The notes: generated by a model from the letters alone, not told the origin. A stretch of DNA of 58,890 bases from Candidatus Rifleibacterium amylolyticum (GCA_009917695.1 JAACJG010000020.1:1-58890); one strand, 5' to 3'; shown: positions 35,269-44,351, counted from the stretch's first letter. Made by a program: numbers and translations.

Positions 35269-36857
35269 TCCTTGCGCAGCTGGTAGAGGGCGGTGCCGGC
35301 GGGCAGATTGGCGGCCAGCCAGACGTCGCTGCCGTCACCGGTGACCACTTTAACATAGACTGCGGCGCGGGGAGCAATGGTCGGACGGGCAAGACTTTCG
35401 ACCGTTGCACTTACGCTGTCAAAAGCAGGGCCATCTAAATCCACGCTTTTGAGGCCATAATCAAACGGATAGGTGGCTGTCAGATCAAGGTTATCGATAC
35501 CATAACCATCGTTGTTGGCATTGGCATTATTGATTATCAGTGCAAGCATGAACTTTGAATAAATCTCACCGAAATTTTTGCCGGTGAAGGCTTCGACTGC
35601 TGCGATATCAGTCGTTTTATTCTTGAGCAGAGATGCTACCGAGCCATTGCTGCCATAATTCTGCGCCAGCCAGATGCCGAACAGAAAAACCTTGCCGTAA
35701 TGCGAGTTAACCACATCTGAGCTGTCGGCGCTGCCGTGCCAGGCATCGAGCTGAAGTTCGCTGACCCGGTCGAAGTAAAGATCGACCTGCAACGCCTTCG
35801 ACTGGTTGTTTTTGGCTTCAATGCGATAGCCATTGGCATATTCGGCATAGCCAGACATGGCCTCTTCAAGCCAGATATCGCTGTTGCCGCCGCGCTGCCA
35901 GAAATGTATCATGTGCTGAAATTCATGCGCCATGGTGGCCGAAAGAGTTGTGGCAACACGATCTCTCTCGACATCTGTAGTCATGTTTTCGAGCTGGAGA
36001 AAGAACACTTTCTTCTGATTTGAAGTTGGCGTGACAGAGGTCAGATTAAGATCGCCGGTAAAGAAATAGCCGGCGGTAAATACTTTCGGAGAAATAACAA
36101 TATAAAAGTCTGTGGCATCGACGCCGTTGTCAAGAACGCCGGTCGGCTCTTCGCCGAAAACTTCGCGGTTTTTGACGTAGATTTTTGCCCAGTTATCAGC
36201 AAGTTTTACGATCAGGTCATCAACATAAGACTTGCTGGCACTGCTCTTTTCGACGAAAATATGAAACTTCTTACCGGCACCGACCAGCTCTTTTGTCTCT
36301 TTGCAAACAGCTGTAATCGTCTCTGTCTGCTCGGTACTGGTATAAAGAGTAAAACTCTGCTCATCATTCACAGCAACGGCACGCGTGCTGCCACGAAGCG
36401 TCGACGAGCTCTGAGCAAAGCGCTGCTGGCGCTGCGCCTGCTGCCTCAGCATGAGGTGAAATGAATGTTCCGGCGAAACCGGGCCTGAATTATCAACCAG
36501 GCTCTTTTTGAGCTGCTCGTTTCCGCGCATGCTGGCAGCGGCCGCCAGTTTATCTACGTTCCAGCTCAGTTGCTGCGTGCTGCCGGTCATATTTACGAAT
36601 ACCATAAGAGCTTGTGAGGTATTGGTAAAATTGTTCAACGTCAGCTCAACATTCGGCCCGATTGTCGGGAAAGCACCGGTTTCTGACGTATACAGTGCCG
36701 GCACCGCAAATTGATTTGAAGTTGGTATAGTCAAAGAGTTTGCGGCAGGATTAACCACAGCGCCACCACCGCCACCGCCGCCACCACCACAGCCAATCAA
36801 TGCCGTGGTTGCAAGCAAAGCCACTATCAACAGATATCTAAAATGAACTTTTTTCAT
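35265..36857 (-). CDS. Lipoprotein zinc metallopeptidase (M30/peptidase-MA-like)
   Basis: 530 residues from ATG 36857, with AGGAGA just upstream. Lipoprotein signal ending LIGC, directly followed by a run of ten Gly as a flexible spacer from the membrane. Zinc site: AHEFQHMIH near residue 310 with a downstream Glu in IWLEEAMSGYAEYANGY, as in hyicolysin-type peptidases. The N-terminal ~200 residues (beta-rich, then a QRQQRFAQSSS stretch) may act as a prodomain. Probably anchored in the outer membrane or periplasm. The last codons (QLRKD-stop) end inside the CTAG border of repeat copy C. Confidence 0.82.
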   Translation of the reverse strand: MKKVHFRYLLIVALLATTALIGCGGGGGGGGGAVVNPAANSLTIPTSNQFAVPALYTSETGAFPTIGPNVELTLNNFTNTSQALMVFVNMTGSTQQLSWNVDKLAAAASMRGNEQLKKSLVDNSGPVSPEHSFHLMLRQQAQRQQRFAQSSSTLRGSTRAVAVNDEQSFTLYTSTEQTETITAVCKETKELVGAGKKFHIFVEKSSASKSYVDDLIVKLADNWAKIYVKNREVFGEEPTGVLDNGVDATDFYIVISPKVFTAGYFFTGDLNLTSVTPTSNQKKVFFLQLENMTTDVERDRVATTLSATMAHEFQHMIHFWQRGGNSDIWLEEAMSGYAEYANGYRIEAKNNQSKALQVDLYFDRVSELQLDAWHGSADSSDVVNSHYGKVFLFGIWLAQNYGSNGSVASLLKNKTTDIAAVEAFTGKNFGEIYSKFMLALIINNANANNDGYGIDNLDLTATYPFDYGLKSVDLDGPAFDSVSATVESLARPTIAPRAAVYVKVVTGDGSDVWLAANLPAGTALYQLRKD

Positions 36858-36872
36858 GTTCTTCTCCTGCAA

Positions 36873-36917
36873 ATCGGTATCGGAATCGATATCGATATCG
36901 GTATCGGTATCGAAATC
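36873..36917. repeat. Hexamer tract CGATAT/CGGTAT
   Basis: Seven or so 6-bp units (TCGGTA, TCGATA variants) immediately upstream of the SD of the metallopeptidase gene. Same 6-bp period as the CGATTA/CGAGCA tracts. Confidence 0.75.
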
Positions 36918-36976
36918 ATTCTCTTAATCTTAATGAATCAACGCCACAGTTTAACACAATTACTCCTGCCGTCAAA

Positions 36977-37438
36977 TCAAGGCTTGCCGGGCTCAGCAGC
37001 GCCCTGTTCCACCAGCTTATTCTCGACCAGAAACTTTTCGCCAATCAGAAGAGCAGCGTAGTCATCGACCGGGCAAGGCGGCATCTGCAGGCCAATCGGA
37101 ACGATGCGCCAGAAACCGGTTGGCGGGTGATCCTGAAAATATCTGGCTCGCGCCTTGTAAGTCGTATTCTTTTCTTCGGCAAACTGCACTTTTATGTCGA
37201 TTTCAAGCGAGTTATAAAGCCGACAGACAGCTGCCGCCGCCGTGCCGTTGCCAATGACTATCGCCTGTGGTGCGGCTTCTGATGGCACATTGCACATTCG
37301 CTTAAAAAGCCGGTGCAGCTCAGAAAGATAGACAATTCCCTTTTCGCCATGGGTCAAATCGTAGTTGACCACGGCAAAACCAACCTTATCAGATCCCGGG
37401 TCAATAGCCAGAATCCACTTTTTGGATATATCATTCAT
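36977..37438 (-). CDS. RNase H-fold nuclease, YqgF/RuvC-like
   Basis: 153 residues. ILAIDPGSDKVGFAVV is the first strand with its catalytic Asp; AIVIGNGTAA and VQFAEEKNTTYKARARYF carry the next acidic residues, and PPCPVDDYAALLIGE the last. This matches the YqgF/RuvC-like family present in cyanobacteria and others, thought to process rRNA or branched DNA. No SD is evident. Confidence 0.75.
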   Translation of the reverse strand: MNDISKKWILAIDPGSDKVGFAVVNYDLTHGEKGIVYLSELHRLFKRMCNVPSEAAPQAIVIGNGTAAAAVCRLYNSLEIDIKVQFAEEKNTTYKARARYFQDHPPTGFWRIVPIGLQMPPCPVDDYAALLIGEKFLVENKLVEQGAAEPGKP

Positions 37439-37459
37439 CAGCTGATCTCATGCTCAAAA

Positions 37460-37492
37460 AGATTGCTTCAGGGCTTTGCCCTTCGCAATGAC
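37460..37492. repeat. Shortened relative of the MITE hairpin
   Basis: AGATTGCTTCAGGGCTTTGC followed by CCTTCGCAATGAC resembles one half of the palindromic core of copies A-D, without terminal repeats. Upstream of the YqgF-like gene. Confidence 0.4.
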
Positions 37493-37537
37493 AACTTCTG
37501 CCCGGGTATCGCTGATCAGTCATGTTGCCTCTGCAAG

Positions 37538-38458
37538 TCAAACCTGTAAAGTGATGAAACGTTCGCCGGCAGCGATGCGGCCACCGGCAAGAACTATGGT
37601 AAAAATGCCTTCGCGCGGCATGACACAGTCACCGGCGCGGTAGTAGACGGCGCATTTCGTATGACATTCCTTGCCGATCTGTGTGACCTGCATGACCGGC
37701 CCGGCTTCGCACCACATCAGGGTTCCAATCGGCAATTCATAAAGGCAGACTCCAGAAGTTGCTATGTTCTCGGCAAAAGAGCCAAAATCAACATCGAGGC
37801 CTTTGCTGCGCATTTTTTCGATACTTTCAACCCCGAGCAGGGAAACCTGACGATGCCAGTCGCCGCCATGCGCGTCGCTTTCGAGACCAAAGCGAACTTT
37901 AAGCAACGCCTCGTCGCAGGGGTCTTTGGGAGTGCCCTTACCCTTGCTGGTAGCCAACTTTTCGATTCGACCGGTCTGCGCTGCCGGGCTAAGCCAGTCG
38001 CCGCTCTTACCACCAGTTTTGTAAACCAGCCTGGTCTGCTCGATATAAGCGCCTTTATCGACGCCCTTAACCATGTCATACATGTTCAGCATGGCAGTTG
38101 CGGCTGCCATCATCGCTTCCATTTCGACGCCGGTACGGTCGAAGCCGGCAGCCGACGCAAAGCAGCCAATACGATCTTTTCCCCAGGCGAAAAGATCGAC
38201 CCGCACCGAATCCAGTCTTATCGGGTGTGTCAAAGGAATCAGCTCAGAAGTTTTCTTGGCTGCCATAATGGCGGCCACGCGCGAAGCAGCCCAGGCATCG
38301 CCCTTGGCAAGTTCGCCGGCGGTCAGCAGTGCGAGGGCCTTTTCACCGGCATACAGCGACGAAAAAGCAAGAGCCATACGCGATGTCGGGCTTTTCTGGC
38401 CAACATCGACCATTTTAACACGGCCTTCGCCGTCCTGATGAGTCAAAGTCTCAGTCAT
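37538..38458 (-). CDS. moaC: MoaC-MOSC fusion for molybdenum cofactor synthesis
   Basis: 306 residues in two parts. Residues 1-160 are MoaC, cyclic pyranopterin monophosphate synthase: KMVDVGQKSPTSR, AAKKTSELIPLTHPI, DRTGVEMEAMMAA and NMYDMVKGVDKG include the active-site Lys, His and acidic residues. Residues about 180-306 are a MOSC domain: GLESDAHGGDWHRQVSLL, FGSFAENIATSG, QVTQIGKECHTKC. MOSC domains bind or transfer the sulfurated cofactor. The fusion links an early step to a late handling domain. No other moa/moe genes are nearby; the molybdenum hydroxylase at 16930 is a potential consumer. Confidence 0.93.
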   Translation of the reverse strand: MTETLTHQDGEGRVKMVDVGQKSPTSRMALAFSSLYAGEKALALLTAGELAKGDAWAASRVAAIMAAKKTSELIPLTHPIRLDSVRVDLFAWGKDRIGCFASAAGFDRTGVEMEAMMAAATAMLNMYDMVKGVDKGAYIEQTRLVYKTGGKSGDWLSPAAQTGRIEKLATSKGKGTPKDPCDEALLKVRFGLESDAHGGDWHRQVSLLGVESIEKMRSKGLDVDFGSFAENIATSGVCLYELPIGTLMWCEAGPVMQVTQIGKECHTKCAVYYRAGDCVMPREGIFTIVLAGGRIAAGERFITLQV

Positions 38459-38484
38459 AACAGCCTCCCTGTGCGCTGTTGCGC

Positions 38485-39429
38485 TCAGTTCTGCGGCACC
38501 GCCATGCGGTATATATCGCAGCCAAGCTGTCTGATTACCTGAAAATCTTCAAGCTGGGCAAACCACTTTTCGGGTATGGCACCAAGGCCAAACCATGCGC
38601 CAAACATGGCGCCGGCCATAGCAGCAATCGCATCCGCGTCGCCACCGGCATTGGCGGCGCCGGTGATCATTTCGTCGAAACGGCCTTCTGACTTGAGAAA
38701 CCAGTAAAGCGAGGCCGCGAATGAATCGAGGCAGTAACCGCTGTTGCCAATGTTTTCGATGGCAACTCTTGTCTCGAGTTTGAGAGAGTCTTTTACTGCC
38801 TTCATCTTTTTGACCATTTCGGCAGCAAAAGGCTGGGACTTTTCAATAGCGCGGTTCATGATGTAATCAGGCGAGAACTCAGCGCCTTCAAGGCCGAGAC
38901 CGATGACCGAAGCCAGCGCCAACGAGGTTCCGACTACTTTCTGATCGGTGTGAGTCAGCCGGCATGATTTATCGACCGCATTCTTAAGCAAGGGCTGCGA
39001 TCTGAAGAAGGCAAGCGCATAAGGAACCGTGCGGCAAACTGCATTAACACCAGCAGAGAGATGACCGGCCTGCGCCCACGGCACTCCGGACGCCAGCTTG
39101 CGACATGACTTTATCAGAGTATTCCCGGGAAATCGCCATTCAGCGCGTTTCTTCTGAGTATGAAACCAGTCAACCAGCTTGGTTATCAGGTCGTCAACGG
39201 CAAAGCCACCCTTTTCGACAAGACTTCTGGCAATCAGCAGCATTATCTGGGTCTCGTCTGAATACTGGCCAGGCCTGAGATGACTGACCGGGTGTGATGG
39301 AAACGCCTTTATATAAAAAGTGACCGGCTCATCGCCTTCCTCGGGAGATCGGAAAACATCTTCTATCGGAGCCGCCAATGCATCTCCTATAGCGTATCCG
39401 AGCAGGCTTGCCTGAAATTTATCGATCAT
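38485..39429 (-). CDS. ADP-ribosylglycohydrolase family protein
   Basis: 314 residues. LLGYAIGDALAAPIE, GQYSDETQIMLLIAR, RLTHTDQKVVGTSLA and NAGGDADAIAAMAGAMFGAW correspond to the DraG-type metal-binding motifs; the usual T-D-D is S-D-E and GGDTDTIA is GGDADAIA, conservative changes. It would remove ADP-ribose from protein or other substrates using two Mg ions. It lies 27 bp upstream of moaC-MOSC on the same strand. Confidence 0.88.
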   Translation of the reverse strand: MIDKFQASLLGYAIGDALAAPIEDVFRSPEEGDEPVTFYIKAFPSHPVSHLRPGQYSDETQIMLLIARSLVEKGGFAVDDLITKLVDWFHTQKKRAEWRFPGNTLIKSCRKLASGVPWAQAGHLSAGVNAVCRTVPYALAFFRSQPLLKNAVDKSCRLTHTDQKVVGTSLALASVIGLGLEGAEFSPDYIMNRAIEKSQPFAAEMVKKMKAVKDSLKLETRVAIENIGNSGYCLDSFAASLYWFLKSEGRFDEMITGAANAGGDADAIAAMAGAMFGAWFGLGAIPEKWFAQLEDFQVIRQLGCDIYRMAVPQN

Positions 39430-39477
39430 CTGATCATCCTTGTCTTCTTATTCCGCCCCATGCGCCAATACGTGAAT

Positions 39478-41646
39478 TCAGGCATTCTGGACGGTGTCTC
39501 TGATTCGGGCTTCTCGCAGAGACAGGAACACACCTGGGTTCTTCTCGAGAAACCGGTAAAATTCCATAGTGTCGATAGAATAAATCACCGATTCTTCCTG
39601 GGCCACGATCGAGAAGCGATGCACACCGCGGCGCGGCGTCGCATAAATCTTGGCGAGGAAGCTGCCGCGACCGGCTTTCAGGATCTGCTTCTGCGAGCGC
39701 TCGATCGAAATCAGGCCGCTGTCAACAATGTAAAAAGTCTCGCGTGTCGTTCCCTGCGCCGCGATTACGTCGCCCTTCTTAACCCTGACACGGGCCATTA
39801 TACCCTGCAACTGCGTACGTTGAGTCGCCGACAGCGCCTTGAACAATGGTGCATCGTCGAACAGGCTCCAGGTGTCATATTCGCGGTTCTGGGCGATAAT
39901 CTTCATCTGACGTGCAATTTCTGAGCCGCGAATGAAGTAGAGAAAATCATACTTGTCCATAACCAGAATCTTCATGTCGCTCTCGGCGATTACATCGGCA
40001 TTACGCGGCATATTGAGAATCATCGAGGTTTCACCAATATAATCGTTATTAGTGTAACTCTTGATGACAACGCCATCACGCTCAACCCGCGCGCGCCCGT
40101 GAACTATCATGAAGAAGCGGTCGCCTACCGTGTTTTTCTTGATGACAAAGTCGCCGGCCTTGAAGTTCTCGACCTTGACCAGAGTCAGAAATTCTCGCGC
40201 CTTTTCGATCGGCAGTCCGGAAAACAGATCGATATGATTGAGAACGTTCAGATATTCGAGCGCCTCGTTGCTTTCGGGCGGCGTTACATCGATCAGAATC
40301 GACTCTTCGCGTCCGTTTGGCGCCTTGCGCAAACCCGAACCCTCCGGGATCGACTTTTCAGCAACATGAATCAGGTAAATTCGTTTTTTAACCGGCTCAG
40401 GCAGTTCGTTAAGCGTCTGCATCGGTGTGTGCAGCGGTGGAATCCCGGCTTCATGGAAAATTACTGAATGATGCCAGGGAAAGTTAGTCAGTTCAATCAT
40501 GCGATAACGGTTAACATCACCGCGTTCGAAAAGTTTCTTAAATGTGTCGGGGCAATAAAGCGAGTCCGATGAATAGACAAAACTCTTACCCTGATAATAA
40601 ATTTCAAAACCGATGGTCGGAATCGAATGCAGGGTATAAAAGAACCTGAACTCGCCGCCATTTATGCGTATCGGAACCTGCAATGTAACCGGATGAAAAT
40701 GAAACAGGCTCATGAAAGCTTTGTAATTGAGGCCGGTCAACGACTGATACTTGCGCACGAAGCTTTCCATGATGGTTTCGGTGGTATATAGATTGATCTT
40801 CTTTTCTTCGAGAAGTTTCTGTAGAATACCCGAATCATGATCGGCGTGGCAGTGTGTGAGAATACAGTCATCGATCAGGCGGGGGTTGATATCCATCGAT
40901 TTGAGCCAGTAGGTCGAATCAACAGGCGGATCGACAAGAATGCCGCGACGGTTGATCCAGATGATAAAACCGCTTGTCATTTCCTTGGGGTCAAAACCTG
41001 AGCCAGAACCAATTACGGTTATACCGAACAGTGGCGGCTCAAAAGGTCCGCCGGCTTTGTCGTTGTAGGGAATTCCGCCAAAACTCACATCGAGCGAGAC
41101 TTCTGCCAGCACATCTTTGCCGCTGACCACCCGCAAACAGTCTTTGTGTCGTTCGAGCGCCATATCTCCAAAGGGCACGCGGTTGTCAGGGCCCCATGGA
41201 AGGCCAATCGCCATGTCATTGAGTTCCGCTTTGCGTTTACCAGAGAGGCTGAACGGTCTTAAGAATTCCATTTCAGCGCGCAGATTTGGAATCAGGTCGC
41301 GGTTGATGCCATAAGGATATTCGCGCACAAGCTGAATATTATCCGGGCCAAGAACAGCCTCACGCAGCACGCGCAGAATGGTATCTATCTGATGACTCAT
41401 GCCGATTACACGAATCGAGCGGCGTTTGATAAAGAAGTTATAGTAAGCCGGAAACTCGATGTCGGCCAGCGAAACGCCGCGCTCTGCCGAAAACATGCGA
41501 TTGGGAATGACGAATGTGTCTGGCACATCGCCGAGAATCCTCATGGTATCCTTGATCGTCTCGGGTGGCGCACCAACCTGCAGCGAACCCGAAGGAGTCT
41601 TGATCAGGGTTCCCCCTCGTTCAAGCTGAATTACCTCTACTGTCAT
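39478..41646 (-). CDS. Metallo-beta-lactamase-fold enzyme with two cyclic-nucleotide-binding domains
   Basis: 722 residues. The N-terminal ~230 residues are unassigned. MBL motif THCHADHDSG near 265 with SDSLYCPD and further His ligands downstream (TNFPWHHS, YLIHVAEKS). First cNMP domain about 465-575 (FKAGDFVIKKNTVGDRFFMI, IGETSMILNMPRNADVIA); second about 590-700, whose phosphate-binding cassette looks degenerate (AKIYATPRRGVHRFSIVA). A hydrolase, perhaps a phosphodiesterase, gated by cAMP or cGMP is plausible. The operon context (upstream of the ADP-ribosylglycohydrolase) does not reveal a substrate. Confidence 0.82.
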   Translation of the reverse strand: MTVEVIQLERGGTLIKTPSGSLQVGAPPETIKDTMRILGDVPDTFVIPNRMFSAERGVSLADIEFPAYYNFFIKRRSIRVIGMSHQIDTILRVLREAVLGPDNIQLVREYPYGINRDLIPNLRAEMEFLRPFSLSGKRKAELNDMAIGLPWGPDNRVPFGDMALERHKDCLRVVSGKDVLAEVSLDVSFGGIPYNDKAGGPFEPPLFGITVIGSGSGFDPKEMTSGFIIWINRRGILVDPPVDSTYWLKSMDINPRLIDDCILTHCHADHDSGILQKLLEEKKINLYTTETIMESFVRKYQSLTGLNYKAFMSLFHFHPVTLQVPIRINGGEFRFFYTLHSIPTIGFEIYYQGKSFVYSSDSLYCPDTFKKLFERGDVNRYRMIELTNFPWHHSVIFHEAGIPPLHTPMQTLNELPEPVKKRIYLIHVAEKSIPEGSGLRKAPNGREESILIDVTPPESNEALEYLNVLNHIDLFSGLPIEKAREFLTLVKVENFKAGDFVIKKNTVGDRFFMIVHGRARVERDGVVIKSYTNNDYIGETSMILNMPRNADVIAESDMKILVMDKYDFLYFIRGSEIARQMKIIAQNREYDTWSLFDDAPLFKALSATQRTQLQGIMARVRVKKGDVIAAQGTTRETFYIVDSGLISIERSQKQILKAGRGSFLAKIYATPRRGVHRFSIVAQEESVIYSIDTMEFYRFLEKNPGVFLSLREARIRDTVQNA

Positions 41647-41850
41647 GGCTTATCTACCTGTTGCAAGATCATATTAACAGAAAAGAATAATCAATCCGGT
41701 ACATTTTTGCAACAGAATTTAACCAGCAAAATATAAGGAAAAGACAATCCACAGATTTATCAGATTCCACAGATTTTCTGCAAAACCCCTCTCGTGCTCT
41801 CAATCGGCATCGGTATCGAAAACGAAATTGCCGGCTGTGTTTCAAAAAAG

Positions 41851-41880
41851 TTGACAGAACCACAAATGCCCCTCTAGAAT
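41851..41880 (+). promoter_or_regulatory. Promoter of the 41959 lipoprotein gene
   Basis: Consensus TTGACA (41851-41856), 18-bp spacer, TAGAAT (41875-41880). The leader to the ATG is about 70 nt. The rest of the gene-free stretch 41647-41958 contains only AT-rich sequence and a weak hexamer tract (about 41800-41829). Confidence 0.7.
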
Positions 41881-41958
41881 AGCCCCGTTCTGCTTGCTGT
41901 TGTCGCATGCTGTTCGTGGCACCCGGCACCTGAACAAAATAAATAGGGAGGATTTAGA

Positions 41959-43134
41959 ATGAAATCCAGGTTTTTAGTTCTTTTCATCTGTTTGCTCGCG
42001 ACCGTTTCCATGATCGGCTGCGACTTCTTTGACAGTGACGACGGCGACAGCGTCGTGACAAGCACAGGCACGGTACAAGGCTACGTTAAAGCCGCAGTGG
42101 ATGGCACGATCATAGCAAATGCAACCGTTACAACCTCCGCCGGCACAGCCACGACAGATGCAAATGGCTACTTTACAGTTACCGCCCCGGCTGGACGCGC
42201 AAAACTTACCGCGAAAGCCACAGGCAAAATAACAACATCCGTGTTCATCGACGTATCAGGCACCGTTGCAGCAAATATCAACATGCGCAATAGCGCTGAT
42301 ATGGCAACCGTTGACCTGACCAATGCCGATACTGCAGACAAAACTGTAACCAACACTAGAGCCGCGAACAATGCCACTGTAGAATTCCCCGCTGGAAGCA
42401 TTGTAGATGCAAATGGAAATGCCGTAGAAAAAGCTAAAGTTGAAATAGCCAACTCTGTAACTTCAGACGCAGGTTATGCCAATGCATTCCCTGGGTATTT
42501 CCTGGGATCAACTGATGGCGCCGCAGCAGAGCCGATTGAAAGCTTTGGATACCTCGATGTTAATCTCTATGCTGAAGATGGAGTGACTCCTCTGAAGCTT
42601 GGTGCCGGCAAGGTAGCCACAATAACTATTCCCGTAAATCCGGATCCCGGTCTTGGCGTTACTACTATTCCTCTCTGGAGACTTGATGAAACCACCGGCG
42701 TATGGGAAAACAAAGGCACCGCAAAAAGAGTTGGTGTAACGAATTTCTTTGAAGCATCCGTAACCACCTTCTCAACCTACAACCTCGACAAGCCGCTTAC
42801 AACGACCATCCCGTTAACTGTAACGGTATATGATGGCACTCCAGTTGAAGGCCACCACGCTCCATTGGAAGGCGAAGCAACTACTCCTTCAACTCCAGTT
42901 GTTGGAGCTGAAGTAAGAGTTAACATTACTGATACAACAACCGGACTTACTGCTAACTCTACCTGGCAGGGCAGAGGCGTCACCGATGCCAATGGCCAGT
43001 TAAAGTTCACAGCTGTCCCTCCAGGAAATCTTTCGGTAACTGCTACCAAAGGCACGAAAGAATACACTGCCTGGTCATATGATGTAGACAGCGCTTCCGC
43101 CTCGACCTCTCTCTATTACTGGGGAGAAGAATAA
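41959..43134 (+). CDS. Lipoprotein with carboxypeptidase-regulatory-like beta domains
   Basis: 391 residues; GGGAGG before the ATG. A lipoprotein signal ends SMIGC, followed by an acidic spacer DFFDSDDGD. First beta domain about 34-100: GYVKAAVDGTIIANATVTTS, TDANGYFTVTAPAGRAKLTA. A middle region (VEFPAGSIVDANGN) resembles the FAM171/CILP type. The last ~90 residues form a second regulatory-like domain: VVGAEVRVNITD, TDANGQLKFTAVPPG. Such domains are usually surface structural or binding modules. Codons in the second half are noticeably more AT-rich than in neighbouring genes. Confidence 0.8.
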   Translation: MKSRFLVLFICLLATVSMIGCDFFDSDDGDSVVTSTGTVQGYVKAAVDGTIIANATVTTSAGTATTDANGYFTVTAPAGRAKLTAKATGKITTSVFIDVSGTVAANINMRNSADMATVDLTNADTADKTVTNTRAANNATVEFPAGSIVDANGNAVEKAKVEIANSVTSDAGYANAFPGYFLGSTDGAAAEPIESFGYLDVNLYAEDGVTPLKLGAGKVATITIPVNPDPGLGVTTIPLWRLDETTGVWENKGTAKRVGVTNFFEASVTTFSTYNLDKPLTTTIPLTVTVYDGTPVEGHHAPLEGEATTPSTPVVGAEVRVNITDTTTGLTANSTWQGRGVTDANGQLKFTAVPPGNLSVTATKGTKEYTAWSYDVDSASASTSLYYWGEE

Positions 43135-43156
43135 TTCTCAAAACCTGTTTGTTTTG

Positions 43157-43181
43157 CCGCCCCGGAAACGGGGCGGTTTTT
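43157..43181 (+). terminator. Rho-independent terminator
   Basis: CCGCCCC (43157-43163), loop GGAAAC, GGGGCGG (43170-43176), then TTTTTA. It follows the 41959 gene by 22 bp. The remaining gene-free DNA to 43602 holds a short CCTGCGA...CGCGCA repeat (about 43211-43240) and hexamer tracts. Confidence 0.92.
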
Positions 43182-43468
43182 ATTTGGGCGAGTAATACTA
43201 ATTCTGTGAAATCCTGCGAATTCGCGCAAAATGAGGGTTGCGGACTGTTCTTTGAAGCCCTCCCCACAACAAATCTTCACCATCTGTGTAATCTGAGTAA
43301 TCTGCGAATGCTCTTCTCTTCCATGGTTTTGCAAATTTACACAAGTTTCTGCTTCATTCGCCTGTTAGAATTATTGCAGCGGCGGAAAGGTGAATGTATA
43401 ATGACGGCAGGTTCTGAGATTGCCGAAGGGCGAAGGTGATCGATTTATCGGCGTAATCGGTAGATCAA

Positions 43469-43570
43469 GAAGAGCACGAGAACGAGCACGAGCACGATTA
43501 CGACGCAGGGCAGGGATGGCCAAGTGTCGAGGCGCCGCCGGATGGCAAGCACATCGACTCACGATTACGA
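43469..43570. repeat. Hexamer tracts interrupted by a GC-rich segment
   Basis: GAGCACGAGAACGAGCACGA and CGATTACGA units at about 43469-43505 and again at 43549-43569, separated by a GC-rich insert (CGAGGCGCCGCCGGATGGCA). Upstream of the 43603 gene. Confidence 0.65.
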
Positions 43571-43602
43571 GAATAACAGAAGTGAAAGACGGAGAGTGAA
43601 AA

Positions 43603-44280
43603 ATGGAAGAAATGATCCCGTTCTTTATGTTCGGCGGAATGATTATGTTCGTCGTCATGATACTGGCTTATTCGTATTATGCCGCAAAAAAGCGGGCGGA
43701 AGCGATGGAGGCGGTCGCGCCGCGCATGGGTTTCACATACCAGGCAAAAGCCAACAACATTAAAAGCGAATATAACCACCTCAACCTGTTTTCGCGCGGG
43801 CACTCGCATCGGGTAATCAATTGCCTGCAGGGCGAACGAAACGGCATTGAAGTCAGCATGGCCGACTATTATTACACCGTCGGACATGGCAAAGGCGCCA
43901 CACATTATTCTCAAACAATCTGTATCATCAAAGACCCGTCGTTCGACCTGCCGAATTTCTTTGTGCGCCACGAAAACAAGCTTTTCGACTATCTCGGCAA
44001 GATTTTCGGCGGCCAGGACATAAACTTTCCTGAAGACGAAAGATTTTCTTCGGCTTTTGTACTGCAGGGAAAAGTGGAAGCGGAAACCCGCTACCTGTTC
44101 AACCAGCGCGTGCGCGATGCTTTTCTCAAGTTTGCCGGAACAAACTCTCAGATAGAAGGCCAGGGCAACACGATCATCCTGCACAAGGGCGTGATAGTAA
44201 AACCCGAAGAGCTTTCGCTGCTGCTCAAAGACACCTTCGACGTCTACAATGCCATCAAGGCCCGCGACACTGATTATTAA
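43603..44280 (+). CDS. Membrane-anchored protein of unknown function
   Basis: 225 residues. One N-terminal membrane helix (MIPFFMFGGMIMFVVMILAYSYYA) precedes a cytosolic or periplasmic domain with the pattern LFSRGHSHRVINCLQG, EVSMADYYYTVGHGKGATHY and PNFFVRHENKLFDYLGK. I know similar unnamed proteins in many bacteria (DUF3137-like) but cannot give a function. Confidence 0.65.
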   Translation: MEEMIPFFMFGGMIMFVVMILAYSYYAAKKRAEAMEAVAPRMGFTYQAKANNIKSEYNHLNLFSRGHSHRVINCLQGERNGIEVSMADYYYTVGHGKGATHYSQTICIIKDPSFDLPNFFVRHENKLFDYLGKIFGGQDINFPEDERFSSAFVLQGKVEAETRYLFNQRVRDAFLKFAGTNSQIEGQGNTIILHKGVIVKPEELSLLLKDTFDVYNAIKARDTDY

Positions 44281-44297
44281 TGGGCATTTGCTGCCGC

Positions 44298-44332
44298 GAT
44301 TACGAGAACGATTACGATTACGCGCACAAGAG
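44298..44332. repeat. Hexamer tract CGATTA/CGAGAA
   Basis: CGATTACGAGAACGATTACGA and following CGCGCA units, ending 8 bp before the putative -10 box of the 44352 gene, so it would cover the -35 region. Confidence 0.75.
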
Positions 44333-44339
44333 AATGTGA

Positions 44340-44345
44340 TATATT
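44340..44345 (+). promoter_or_regulatory. Putative -10 box giving a leaderless mRNA
   Basis: TATATT lies 6 nt before the ATG at 44352; no SD is visible. The -35 region falls in the hexamer tract and is weak (TTACGC at 17 bp). Confidence 0.35.
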
Positions 44346-44351
44346 CACGCC

